Both the position numbers and the translations under genes were made by a program. A stretch of 37,597 nucleotides of DNA, taken from positions 1 through 37,597 of IMG/VR virus record IMGVR_UViG_3300032093_014002. The stretch is one strand, 5' to 3'. Source of the DNA: a virus. The notes beneath the pieces are model-generated. The model had not been told where the DNA came from and made no database searches. It worked only from the letters and a program-made list of their open reading frames with translations. How positions within the stretch are numbered: position 1 is the first letter of the stretch; each line of letters begins with the position of its first letter. Shown here in pieces: positions 1 through 7,422 of the stretch.

Positions 1-123
1 AGCAGGGGTCCACGGCAGCTCCTCGAACACGGAGTCCTCGTTGATCACCAAGTCTTGGTACTTAGGAAGATCGAAGCTTCTGTTGAGTTTTTCAATGAAG
101 AACCTAAAAATCTTAAGATTCAT
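1..123 (-). CDS. Hypothetical protein, N-terminal fragment (cut by window edge)
   Basis: An open minus-strand frame of 41 codons runs from an ATG at 123-121 off the left edge. An AAGGA ribosome-binding site (complement of 132-136) lies 8 bases upstream of the ATG, which supports a real start. The visible N-terminus begins MNLKIFRFFIEKL and ends in an acidic stretch followed by ELPWTPA. I recognise no domain. It is transcribed divergently from the accessory operon that begins at 208, and its promoter probably lies in the shared AT-rich region at 124-207. Only the first 41 residues are visible, so function is open. Confidence 0.6.
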   Translation of the reverse strand, partial: MNLKIFRFFIEKLNRSFDLPKYQDLVINEDSVFEELPWTPA

Positions 124-140
124 AAAAAAAATCCTTGTTG

Positions 141-171
141 TTGACATTTTCTTATATATAGTATATATAAT
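141..171 (+). promoter_or_regulatory. Sigma70-type promoter of the accessory operon
   Basis: A perfect -35 box TTGACA (141-146) is followed by TATATA at 164-169 (17-base spacer) and an overlapping TATAAT at 166-171 (19-base spacer). The first 14 bases, TTGACATTTTCTTA, recur exactly at 30027-30040 ahead of another early-type transcript. The promoter points at the gene starting at 208. Early expression by host RNA polymerase is inferred from the consensus match. Confidence 0.7.
152..170. repeat. Perfect AT palindrome in divergent promoter region
   Basis: TTATATATA and TATATATAA flank a single central G, giving a 9+1+9 perfect inverted repeat. It overlaps the -10 region of the rightward promoter and lies between the two divergent genes, so it could supply -10-like sequence in both directions or act as an operator. 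Neither role is shown by sequence alone. Confidence 0.5.
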
Positions 172-207
172 AATGTAAGTGATGAAAATTTTCTTTGCGA
201 TGCAAAA

Positions 208-822
208 ATGTACAAGTATGTATTCATAGCTGGGGCTCCTGGATCCGGCTGGAGCAGAGTCGCGCTCAGTCTACACGGGAGTCCCAGCGTAGACTACAGC
301 GATTGGTCTAAGGAGCAGTCGTGGACTTTCATAAATGATAAGAATGTAGAGGAAAAAAGCTACCACTCGGGCGTCTACTTTGGACCGGATCAAAAGCACG
401 GCAAGAGATTTGATAGGCTCAAAGATCTGACCAAGGATGAGATTGAGGCTGAGATGAACCTTCCCTTCACCGGCGAAGGCGTGAAGATAATCAAGTGCCA
501 CGACTTCTCGTATCAGCTCGACTTCATATCGGAAAACTGGCCGGAATGCCCAATCATCACATGCCATCGCCCTACTGAGGTGTGCTACAGCTGGTGGATG
601 TACGTAGGAGGCGCGGACATATCTTTTCCATCTTACGCGATGCTAAAGAAGATCGATCCAAAGGTATACATGGACAAGTGCAACGAAGGAATAAAGAGCT
701 TCTTGATGAGAAACGAGACCATCAGCGTTGAGAGCAACATCGAAGCCTGCGAGCTTCTGGAGCTTGAATATCCTAAGAAGGTGATATACTACGATCACTC
801 AAACGTACAGGTAAAGATTTAA
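208..822 (+). CDS. Sulfotransferase-like P-loop protein (paralogue A)
   Basis: A 204-residue protein, first gene of the accessory operon. Residues 8-17 (AGAPGSGWSR) form a P-loop like the 5'-phosphosulfate-binding loop of PAPS-dependent sulfotransferases. KIIKCHDF (about 93-100) matches the family's IIKTH segment. ITCHRPTEVCYSWW carries R121 and S128, matching the Arg/Ser pair of the 3'-phosphate-binding motif. Members of this fold transfer sulfate from PAPS to hydroxyl groups of sugars, lipids or proteins. The acceptor here is unknown. The gene at 4691 is a clear paralogue (shared GAPGS.W P-loop, PFT..G.KI.K.H core and WW motif), so the two bracket the operon. The ribosome-binding site is weak. 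It could instead be another P-loop transferase or kinase. Confidence 0.6.
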   Translation: MYKYVFIAGAPGSGWSRVALSLHGSPSVDYSDWSKEQSWTFINDKNVEEKSYHSGVYFGPDQKHGKRFDRLKDLTKDEIEAEMNLPFTGEGVKIIKCHDFSYQLDFISENWPECPIITCHRPTEVCYSWWMYVGGADISFPSYAMLKKIDPKVYMDKCNEGIKSFLMRNETISVESNIEACELLELEYPKKVIYYDHSNVQVKI

Positions 823-823
823 C

Positions 824-1456
824 ATGGAAAAGATCTTTTCACTCATCAAGGAAGCCAACGACGAAGTGCTTTGGATGTTCAGCAGGGACGTACACGACCT
901 CATCCTTGAGAAGTACTACAGCACCTATTGGCCCGATGTGCCCGAAGGATTCGATGAGAGCAAGACGAAGTCGATCGAGATGATCGTCAACCTTCACGAA
1001 TGTAAGAACATACTCGACGTTGGCTGTGGGTACAACCACTTCAAAGATAAGTTTCCAGAGGCCAAGTTCACAGCGATTGAGCCGTTCATCGACGGCGCCG
1101 ACTATAAGATGACGGTGACAGAGTACCAGCGTAACTTTCCCGATCGTCAGTACGACTGCGTCATGGCTCTGGGCTCGATAAACTTTGGACCTAGGGCGAA
1201 GATCCTCGAGGAAGTGGAGGCGATAGATAAGCTTACGCGTCCCGAGGGAATCCAGATCTGGAGGGTCAATCCCCGCGACAAGCCATTCGTCGACGAGAGG
1301 TTCCCCATCTCTGAGCTCATACAGTACTTCAGCTGGGACGAACCGTTCATCAGGCACATCAGCGAGGTGTACAACTATAAGCTGATCGAGTATAAAGAGG
1401 AGATGAACTACAGCAACGATCGAAGGATCTTCTTTATAATGAAGAAGGGCCTCTGA
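824..1456 (+). CDS. SAM-dependent methyltransferase (class I)
   Basis: A 210-residue protein. ILDVGCGYN (63-71) is motif I of class I S-adenosylmethionine methyltransferases. E86 in TAIEPF, at the end of the second strand, is in position to bind the SAM ribose. DCVMALGSINFG (111-122) fits motif IV. The remainder has the expected alternating helix/strand pattern, but no substrate-specific domain is visible. It starts 1 base after the upstream stop and its stop overlaps the tctA start (ATGC at 1456), so translation is probably coupled. It resembles the methyltransferase-like protein at 36484 in length and motif I spacing. The substrate might be a small metabolite or a surface glycan. That is inference. 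Confidence 0.75.
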   Translation: MEKIFSLIKEANDEVLWMFSRDVHDLILEKYYSTYWPDVPEGFDESKTKSIEMIVNLHECKNILDVGCGYNHFKDKFPEAKFTAIEPFIDGADYKMTVTEYQRNFPDRQYDCVMALGSINFGPRAKILEEVEAIDKLTRPEGIQIWRVNPRDKPFVDERFPISELIQYFSWDEPFIRHISEVYNYKLIEYKEEMNYSNDRRIFFIMKKGL

Positions 1457-2901
1457 TGCTTGAGTACTTGGTCTGGCTGATAGCGGGAACTTTATACGGC
1501 TTCGTGTTTGGTCTCATTCCAGTGGCTGGTGCGGCTACTGCTTTGATCACAATCTACAGTTTCCTTGATGTGTTTAGACACGACCCATACACTTTAGTCG
1601 TATTCACGACATCTATAGTAGTCTCAAGCACTATAGGCGACAGCTTCTCAAGCGTCATGTTGAACGTTCCCGGTGCGAGCGGTTCGGCGGCGACTATGGT
1701 CGACGGCTTTCCACTCGCTAAGAAGGGCAGGGGTGCCTACGCCATGTCGGCGGCGATCACCACGAGTGCGATCAATGGGTTGATCTGGGGGCTACTTGTA
1801 TTCTTACTCCTTCCCTACTACGGTGCGGCGGTGCTTTCGTTCGGCATACCGGAGCAACTTGCGTTCATGCTCTTGGCATTCACGACGGTGAGCTTCATCG
1901 CCAGCGGTTACTGGTTCAGGTCGTTGATGGGACTTGTAATTGGAATCTTTGCCGGAATGATTGGTCAAGACCCAATGTCGGGTGTACCTAGGTTTACGTT
2001 TGGTTGGCAATACTTAGAAGCAGGTGTGCAGATAATACCTATCCTCGCCGGCGTCCTTGCGTTCCCTGAACTGCTGCAGCTCTATTTCTCAAAGTTTGAA
2101 AAGGTGTCTCTAAAGATAGATGACTATAGGAAGCAAGTAGTCGATGGTGTAAAAGACAGCTTTACTCATTGGAAAGATGGACTACGCGGCGGGGCGATCG
2201 GTGCATTCGTAGGAACCCTTCCGGGAATAGGTGGCAACGTTGCCGATTGGATGGCTTATTCGCAAACGGTCGCATTAAACAACAAAGAGACTTATGGCAA
2301 CGGAAACATACGCGGGGTCATAGGCTGCGAGGGAGCCAACAACGCGCAGAAGGCGACCGGATACATACCGACCGTACTGTTTGGGATTCCCGCTGCACCG
2401 TTTGAGGTGATCATCCTAAGCCTCTTCGTCTTAGTGGGAATCGAGCTCGGAACACCTGCTCTTTTGAAGGACACGAAGTTCTTTGATACTCTAACGATGA
2501 GCTACGTCGCTTCGCTGGCATTATCATTCTTGATAGCGATGGCCACCATCAAGTACATCGGTAAGATCTTTGAGGTGCGCATCGACTACTGGTTCTGGCC
2601 AATCGTTGCCTTAGTCGTCTGGAGCTGCGTTCAATACACCGGTTACGTCGAAGACTACTTGATGCTTGCGGCCTGTGTCGCTCTTGGATTCTTTCTCAAA
2701 CACTTTAAGTTCGGTAGGGCTTCATTCATCATAGGCTTCGTCCTTAGCGACAGGCTGGAGAAGCTCGCTTATCAGTACAGATCATTGTTTGAACCCTTCG
2801 ACATACTTATGAGACCTATAAGTTTAACGCTTGTCATCTTGGCGATCTTTGCCATGGTGTATGGTGTATTCTTCAACAAAGCAAAGGTAGACTACGCATG
2901 A
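1456..2901 (+). CDS. tctA: TctA-family tripartite tricarboxylate transporter, large permease
   Basis: A 481-residue polytopic membrane protein with about 11-12 hydrophobic segments, close to the roughly 500 residues usual for TctA. Family signatures are clear: LNVPGASGSAATMVDGFPLA (from about residue 73), GTLPGIGGNVADW in the middle, and EGANNAQKATGYIPTVLFGI after it. TctA forms the transport channel of secondary, ion-coupled TTT transporters that take up citrate, tartrate and other carboxylates delivered by a periplasmic TctC protein. A candidate TctC is encoded two genes downstream. The usual small permease TctB is absent and an oxygenase gene sits between them. The gene is coupled to its neighbours by a 1-base overlap upstream and an ATGA overlap downstream. 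The substrate cannot be read from sequence. Confidence 0.92.
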   Translation: MLEYLVWLIAGTLYGFVFGLIPVAGAATALITIYSFLDVFRHDPYTLVVFTTSIVVSSTIGDSFSSVMLNVPGASGSAATMVDGFPLAKKGRGAYAMSAAITTSAINGLIWGLLVFLLLPYYGAAVLSFGIPEQLAFMLLAFTTVSFIASGYWFRSLMGLVIGIFAGMIGQDPMSGVPRFTFGWQYLEAGVQIIPILAGVLAFPELLQLYFSKFEKVSLKIDDYRKQVVDGVKDSFTHWKDGLRGGAIGAFVGTLPGIGGNVADWMAYSQTVALNNKETYGNGNIRGVIGCEGANNAQKATGYIPTVLFGIPAAPFEVIILSLFVLVGIELGTPALLKDTKFFDTLTMSYVASLALSFLIAMATIKYIGKIFEVRIDYWFWPIVALVVWSCVQYTGYVEDYLMLAACVALGFFLKHFKFGRASFIIGFVLSDRLEKLAYQYRSLFEPFDILMRPISLTLVILAIFAMVYGVFFNKAKVDYA

Positions 2902-3629
2902 CAGAGTACGAGAATTGGGGCGACAGCCGCTGGGAGTATACTAAGAGCCAGAGCAAGTGGCACTTCGACCCAAGCGTCCCGCCGACACCGGGAGCCGACA
3001 GCTACACGCACGTCTGCAGGTTCACCAACGACTTCACGGATGCGATCGTTAAGTGCCTCCCTGAAGCGAAAGCTTCGACGTGGAGCTCACGCAACAACTA
3101 CGACAAGAAGATCGAGCAGGAAGGTCTATACTCAGCCACGCCTGAGGAGAACGACTTGATTCGCGCCGGCGCCAATCCTAAGATGGAGGTGTTCAAGCGC
3201 ACCGAGGCGAAAGACGTTGAGATCTTCAGGCGCGTGGCTAGGTGGCTCGGCTTGGAAGACCCAAGCATTAAGTTCCACAACCAGACGACCGGACAGATGC
3301 TCGTTTGGCACATCGACAACTTCGCCGCGCGCCCTGAGAGGGAGAACAGCTACAAAGTGACGGAGTTCGACAAGGACCCATCGACCATGAGGCGCTTCGC
3401 GGTGATGCTCGACGATTGGAAGCACGGACAGGTGTTTCAGCTCGGCAACGCGTTCTTCACCCAGTGGAGGGCCGGCGACTGCATCACTTGGGAATGGCGT
3501 GACATGCCTCACGCGACCTGCAACATGGGGTGGTGGGATCGACCTATGCTGCAGCTGACCGGTTACACCACTGAAGTGACCAAACAGATCCTCAATAAAG
3601 CTAATAAGAACTGGTACTTGGAGGTATAA
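2898..3629 (+). CDS. 2-oxoglutarate/Fe(II)-dependent oxygenase (Asp/Asn hydroxylase-like)
   Basis: A 243-residue protein with the double-stranded beta-helix metal triad. H138-x-D140 is in VWHIDN, distal H205 is in DMPHAT, and R215 in WWDRPMLQL, ten residues later, is placed to bind the 2-oxoglutarate carboxylate. This arrangement is typical of the aspartyl/asparaginyl/prolyl hydroxylase group, many members of which occur in T4-like marine phages. The reaction would couple 2-oxoglutarate decarboxylation to hydroxylation of an unknown target, small molecule or protein. The gene overlaps tctA by ATGA and abuts the tctC start, so it is embedded in the transporter cassette. A link between imported carboxylates and its co-substrate is speculative. 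Confidence 0.8.
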   Translation: MTEYENWGDSRWEYTKSQSKWHFDPSVPPTPGADSYTHVCRFTNDFTDAIVKCLPEAKASTWSSRNNYDKKIEQEGLYSATPEENDLIRAGANPKMEVFKRTEAKDVEIFRRVARWLGLEDPSIKFHNQTTGQMLVWHIDNFAARPERENSYKVTEFDKDPSTMRRFAVMLDDWKHGQVFQLGNAFFTQWRAGDCITWEWRDMPHATCNMGWWDRPMLQLTGYTTEVTKQILNKANKNWYLEV

Positions 3630-4694
3630 ATGAAGAAGATTCTACTCGCTATCGCGGCGGTCGCCGTCAGCGCATCGGCCGCGCTGGCCGACTATAGGCT
3701 CATCGTTCCACAGAAGCCGGGAGGCGGCACGTCCGTCTGGGCCACCATCGTGTCGAAGCACCTTGAGAAGTTTATCGGTGAGCCCGTCATCGTTGAGCAC
3801 ATCCCAGGTGCTCAAGATATTCCTGGGTTCAATAAGTTTCACAACGAGCTTCAGAAAGATCCGAAAGTGATCATGGTCGCGCACGGTGGAAACGCCGAGA
3901 GCTTCCTCACGGACAAGGTCGACTACGACTACGATAAGTACGACCCGATCGCTCTCGTCAACCTCAACATCACAGTGAGCCACATGGCCGAGCCCTTCGA
4001 TCCATACTCGCAGCGCATCAAGTTCGGCAGCACCTCAGGTCGTCGTCCGGACGTCATGGCGATAACACTTCTCGTGTGCGGACCAAAGAAGAACGTCGAT
4101 GAATACATCGCCTGCTTCAATGAACACATCACCTTCGTCAAGGGAATGGATCCAACCGAAGCGCGTCTCGCGGCGCTCCGCGGTGAGCTGAACGTGGTTC
4201 GTGAGACGTTCGTGAGTCAGAAGAAGTTCATTGAGCCTACCGTCAAAGAGGGTAAGTTCAAGGAATGGTTCAACCACGGTGTGCTCGACCTCAAGACCGG
4301 TAGGATCGTGAAGGATAAGAACTTCGCATCGCCTAGCTTCGAGGAAGCGTACAAAGCTAAGTGGGGCAAGGCTCCTTCCGGTGAATTCTACGACGCCTAC
4401 GTTCTCGTGAAGAACTACCGCGACGTCCTTCAGAAGTCCCTATGGGTCGGTAAGAACAACCCAAACAAGGCGAAGCTTCAGCAGGCCGTAAGGAAGATGC
4501 TTGAAGATCCTGAGGCGCGGGCCGAGATCGTCAAAGACGGTGGAGACTATGAGTGGTTCATCGGCGACGACATGCTCAACGCCTACAATAAGATCAAGAA
4601 GTCGTTGAATGAGAAGTCGCTTCAAACGCTCGTCAAGTTCACCAACGAAGCACTTGAGATCAACTCGGTCTATAAGCCAGAGATCTTAAAGTGA
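3630..4694 (+). CDS. tctC: TctC/Bug-type periplasmic solute-binding protein
   Basis: A 354-residue protein with a classical Sec signal peptide (MKKILLAIAAVAVSASAALA, predicted cut before DYRL). The mature N-terminus RLIVPQKPGGGTSVWATIV, followed by GEPVIVEHIPGA, matches the hallmark start of TctC/Bug proteins (IVPFPPGGG and VVENRPGA). These proteins bind carboxylates such as citrate, nicotinate, glutamate or terephthalate and deliver them to TctA/TctB. A GTSSGRRPDVMAI-like ligand-loop segment and a long helical C-terminus are also present. At about 20-30 residues longer than usual it appears intact. It starts directly after the oxygenase stop with an upstream GGAGG, and its stop overlaps the GTG start of the next gene. 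Confidence 0.9.
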   Translation: MKKILLAIAAVAVSASAALADYRLIVPQKPGGGTSVWATIVSKHLEKFIGEPVIVEHIPGAQDIPGFNKFHNELQKDPKVIMVAHGGNAESFLTDKVDYDYDKYDPIALVNLNITVSHMAEPFDPYSQRIKFGSTSGRRPDVMAITLLVCGPKKNVDEYIACFNEHITFVKGMDPTEARLAALRGELNVVRETFVSQKKFIEPTVKEGKFKEWFNHGVLDLKTGRIVKDKNFASPSFEEAYKAKWGKAPSGEFYDAYVLVKNYRDVLQKSLWVGKNNPNKAKLQQAVRKMLEDPEARAEIVKDGGDYEWFIGDDMLNAYNKIKKSLNEKSLQTLVKFTNEALEINSVYKPEILK

Positions 4695-5344
4695 GCGGCG
4701 ACTACATATTCGTCACAGGCGCACCGGGCTCCAAATGGAGCTCGGTGGTTCGCAGCATCTACTTCAGCGGCGACATCAACCAGAGCGACTTCTCCTTAGA
4801 TCGCAGGTACTATCACGACGCTTCGGGCAAGCGTCAGCTCATGCATCTCGGGTCGTACTTTGATCCGGGAATGGAGTTCGGCGACAACTTTAAGATGTTC
4901 AGTATGCTCAGCAAGGAGGAAGCCGAAGCTGAGTTCGATCGACCCTTCACGCACGGAATCGGAAGGAAGATAGTTAAGAGTCACTTCTTCGCCTATCACT
5001 TGGACGACCTCAAAGAGAAGTGGAAAGATCCTATAGTCTTAGTCTACCGCGACTCGGACGCGTGCTTAGGGTGGTGGATCAGGTGCGGTCACTTCAACAT
5101 CACCTACCCTAAGTACGACTACTATAAAAACATCGACGGGATGGTCAAGTATGTAGACGCACAGAATAAGCACATCAAGCGTTTCATAGATGAGAACGAA
5201 GTCCTACAGGTCTGGAACAGTCTCGAGCTGGCCCAGGCGCTGGGATTAGACGACGAGGGCGTCTACCACCAAGACTACAGGCGAAGCGACGTCAAGGTCT
5301 ACGTATACTGGTCGAGATACGACGGGAGCCAAGCTTTTCTTTGA
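4691..5344 (+). CDS. Sulfotransferase-like P-loop protein (paralogue B)
   Basis: A 217-residue paralogue of the protein at 208, read from a GTG that overlaps the tctC stop (GTGA). The P-loop GAPGSKWSS is at about residues 10-18. RKIVKSHFF (about 92-100) matches the conserved KxxKxH segment. LVYRDSDACLGWW keeps R120, but glycine (G127) replaces the serine of the 3'-phosphate motif seen in paralogue A. The paralogues align across most of their length, including LMHLGSYFDPG versus SYHSGVYFGP. It is the last gene of the accessory operon, and a late promoter follows at once. It may be a divergent or altered-specificity sulfotransferase. Activity is unproven. Confidence 0.55.
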   Translation: MSGDYIFVTGAPGSKWSSVVRSIYFSGDINQSDFSLDRRYYHDASGKRQLMHLGSYFDPGMEFGDNFKMFSMLSKEEAEAEFDRPFTHGIGRKIVKSHFFAYHLDDLKEKWKDPIVLVYRDSDACLGWWIRCGHFNITYPKYDYYKNIDGMVKYVDAQNKHIKRFIDENEVLQVWNSLELAQALGLDDEGVYHQDYRRSDVKVYVYWSRYDGSQAFL

Positions 5345-5347
5345 CAT

Positions 5348-5355
5348 TATAAATA
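5348..5355 (+). promoter_or_regulatory. T4-type late promoter box TATAAATA (tail-fibre operon)
   Basis: An exact match to the T4 late -10 element, 25 bases before the ATG at 5380 and just after the stop of the accessory operon. It marks the switch from the accessory unit to virion genes. Recognition by gp55 (encoded at 33142) is inferred. Confidence 0.75.
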
Positions 5356-5379
5356 GTTTGAAGCTAAGTCGAGGTTACC

Positions 5380-5706
5380 ATGGCAACGAAACTCAATCTG
5401 GTCATAGACCAAGGCGCGACCTACTCAAACGCGATACTTGTCAAAGATTCAAGCAACAACGCGATCGATCTCTCGACCTACACGGTCGCCGGTCAGATCA
5501 GGAAGTACTACACTTCTTCCAACAGCACATCCTTCACGGCGACCGGCAACAGCACCGGCTACGTCAACATCTCACTCACTTCAAACGCGACGGCGAACCT
5601 GTCTTCGGGCAGGTACGTCTACGACATTGAGATCACCAGCAACACGGGCGTAGTGACCCGCGTTACTGAAGGCATCGCCACGATCACCCCTCAAGTGACA
5701 CGATAA
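5380..5706 (+). CDS. Small beta-rich virion protein, likely baseplate/fibre adaptor
   Basis: A 108-residue protein beginning MATKLNLVIDQGATYSNAI and made largely of Thr/Ser/Asn-rich beta-strand sequence. The N-terminal pattern (LxxxxGxTxxxxxxVKDxxNxxIDLxxYTVxGQIR) resembles small structural proteins next to fibres in marine T4-like phages and the N-terminal domain of upper baseplate proteins. It is the first gene behind the late promoter and is followed after 6 bases by the first fibre gene. A role as a fibre attachment or baseplate protein is inferred from context. No enzyme motif is present. Confidence 0.55.
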   Translation: MATKLNLVIDQGATYSNAILVKDSSNNAIDLSTYTVAGQIRKYYTSSNSTSFTATGNSTGYVNISLTSNATANLSSGRYVYDIEITSNTGVVTRVTEGIATITPQVTR

Positions 5707-5712
5707 CTCGAC

Positions 5713-7422
5713 ATGGATGAGAAGAAGCTCCTTGAGGGATTCGCCAAAGCTTTAGGCACTGCCGGCGAGAAGGCGCTCAAGGACATCGAAGATAAGAAGC
5801 TCAAGGAGAAGCAGTACCTAGAGGGTCTCGCTTCGATGCTTGGTCCTGAGGCGAAGCGTAAGCTTGAGGAGATCGAGAACGAGCAGGCTGAGAAGCAGCG
5901 CGCGCTTGAAGCTAAGAAGGAAGAAGCTCGAGCGAAGAGGGAGAAGGAGCAGAAGCTCCTCGATGAGATCAATAAGTCACTCAACGCTCTCGTGTCCGGC
6001 AACCCACAATACGTTGAAGCGATCGAGCAAGAAGTCGCTGAGACGATCGCTGAGCTTCCGATTGAAGAGACGATCGCCGCGACCGCTGAAGAGCCTATCG
6101 CCGAAGAAGCACCGGTAGAAGAGATCGAAGAGAACGCGGCTCAGCCTCAACCTGAGCTTCCAAAAGACGACATCATCACACTCGCGGTTAAAGACATCTC
6201 CAAGTCGGCACCCGGAAAGATACAAGACGTCGTCGATGAGCTTCCACGAGGCCTTCGTCGTGAGCTCGACATTCTTAAGAAGTCGATCGCCGACCTTCAC
6301 AGGTTCGCGACGAATCACTCGCAGATGGGCGGAGGCGGCGAAGTCAAGCTCGCGCGCTTAGACGACGTCGACGCCAGCACGATTGAAGACGGCTACTACC
6401 TGCAGTACGACGCCGCTTCTGGAAAGTTCATATTCGCCGCGGGCGGCGCCGGTGGTGGAGGAACAGGTCCAAGGGGTGCAAACGGTATTAGTGTAACCAA
6501 CGCCACGGTCAACGGCAACGGTTACCTCATCATAACTTATTCAAACTCCGCCACGTCGAACGCAGGCTACGTGGTTGGTGCTACAGGTCCGACGGGTGCC
6601 AATGGCGCGAACGGTGCGACCGGCGCGACTGGACCCACTGGCGCTACTGGAGCCACAGGACCCACCGGTGCAACTGGACCCACTGGACCGGCAGGCGCGA
6701 ACGGTGTCGATGGGATCTCAATAACAAATACATCGATCAGCGGCGGCTACCTCAACATAACTTATTCCAATTCGCATGTCGCGAACGTTGGATACGTCGT
6801 AGGACCAGCTGGTGCAAACGGCGCGAATGGCACCAACGGAACCAATGGAACGAATGGTACCAATGGAACCAACGGCGTCGATGGTGTCGGTATAACGAAC
6901 ACCGCGATAAGCGGTGGTTACCTCAACGTCACTTACTCCAATTCATATGTTGCTAACGTTGGATACGTCGTCGGCGCGTCTGGAGCTACAGGTGCAAATG
7001 GCATAAGCATAACAAACGCAGCGGTCGACGCAAACGGTTACTTAAAGATCACATATTCAAACACGTACGTCGCTAATGCCGGATACGTAGTCGGCGGCGG
7101 AGGTGGAGGAGGTGGATTCACCAACGGACAGTCGATCTCAGTCGCAACGATCGAAGTAGCAACTGCTTTAGTCCCAGCCACCAACAACACTGTTGACATA
7201 GGCACGGATGGTTTAAGGTTTCATACCCTCTATCTTTCAGGCAACACGATCGTCTTGGGAAACGCCACGATTGAAGCCATAAATAGTGGAGTTAATCTAC
7301 CCGAAGATTCAAAGGTCAACGGTAGACCTATAGCTACCGGCGCTTCCCTAATATACGACTGTGGGACGCCGACCACGGATTTTTCAGTCGGCATGAGCAT
7401 AGACTGTGGAGGAGTTACCTGA
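5713..7422 (+). CDS. Tail fibre with N-terminal coiled coil and collagen-like repeats
   Basis: A 569-residue protein. Residues 1-95 are charged, heptad-rich helix (many K/E/A), a likely trimeric coiled coil or virion anchor. Residues 105-150 are an acidic Pro/Glu linker, and 160-200 a further helix. From about 258 a 30-residue beta module (GIS.TN...GYL.ITYSNS...N.GYVVG) occurs four times (about 258-289, 334-364, 393-421, 430-460), separated by Gly-X-Y collagen-like tracts (290-333 and 365-391). A Gly-rich hinge at 461-468 precedes a C-terminal domain containing NTVDIGTDGLRFHTLYLSGN, a common fibre repeat. Collagen-like triplets in phage fibres form trimeric shafts. The next fibre shares the same module, so this could be the proximal part of a two-protein fibre. 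Confidence 0.8.
   Translation: MDEKKLLEGFAKALGTAGEKALKDIEDKKLKEKQYLEGLASMLGPEAKRKLEEIENEQAEKQRALEAKKEEARAKREKEQKLLDEINKSLNALVSGNPQYVEAIEQEVAETIAELPIEETIAATAEEPIAEEAPVEEIEENAAQPQPELPKDDIITLAVKDISKSAPGKIQDVVDELPRGLRRELDILKKSIADLHRFATNHSQMGGGGEVKLARLDDVDASTIEDGYYLQYDAASGKFIFAAGGAGGGGTGPRGANGISVTNATVNGNGYLIITYSNSATSNAGYVVGATGPTGANGANGATGATGPTGATGATGPTGATGPTGPAGANGVDGISITNTSISGGYLNITYSNSHVANVGYVVGPAGANGANGTNGTNGTNGTNGTNGVDGVGITNTAISGGYLNVTYSNSYVANVGYVVGASGATGANGISITNAAVDANGYLKITYSNTYVANAGYVVGGGGGGGGFTNGQSISVATIEVATALVPATNNTVDIGTDGLRFHTLYLSGNTIVLGNATIEAINSGVNLPEDSKVNGRPIATGASLIYDCGTPTTDFSVGMSIDCGGVT
6580..6711 (+). repeat. Collagen-like Gly-X-Y tract (GAT/GPT/GAN triplets)
   Basis: About 14 consecutive Gly-X-Y triplets, mostly G-A-T, G-P-T and G-A-N, coded by imperfect 9-base repeats. 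It forms the first collagen-like shaft segment of the fibre at 5713. Confidence 0.85.
6802..6885 (+). repeat. Collagen-like G-T-N tract
   Basis: Tandem Gly-Thr-Asn and Gly-Ala-Asn triplets coded by ggnaccaat/ggaacgaat units. It separates the second and third beta modules of the fibre at 5713. A very similar tract recurs at 7864-7947 in the next gene. Confidence 0.85.
7278..7285 (+). promoter_or_regulatory. Possible internal late promoter box CATAAATA
   Basis: It matches the NATAAATA late motif and lies inside the first fibre gene, 138 bases before the second fibre ATG. It could boost expression of the second fibre. As a coding-sequence match it may be chance. Confidence 0.25.

Noticed and set aside
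839-1357. Minus-strand frame of 172 codons inside the methyltransferase gene
   Set aside because: Opposite a gene with a clear SAM motif. No domain or ribosome-binding site.
5341-5346. TTGACA next to the late box at 5348 as a sigma70 promoter
   Set aside because: No acceptable -10 hexamer lies 16-18 bases downstream, so only the late box is called.
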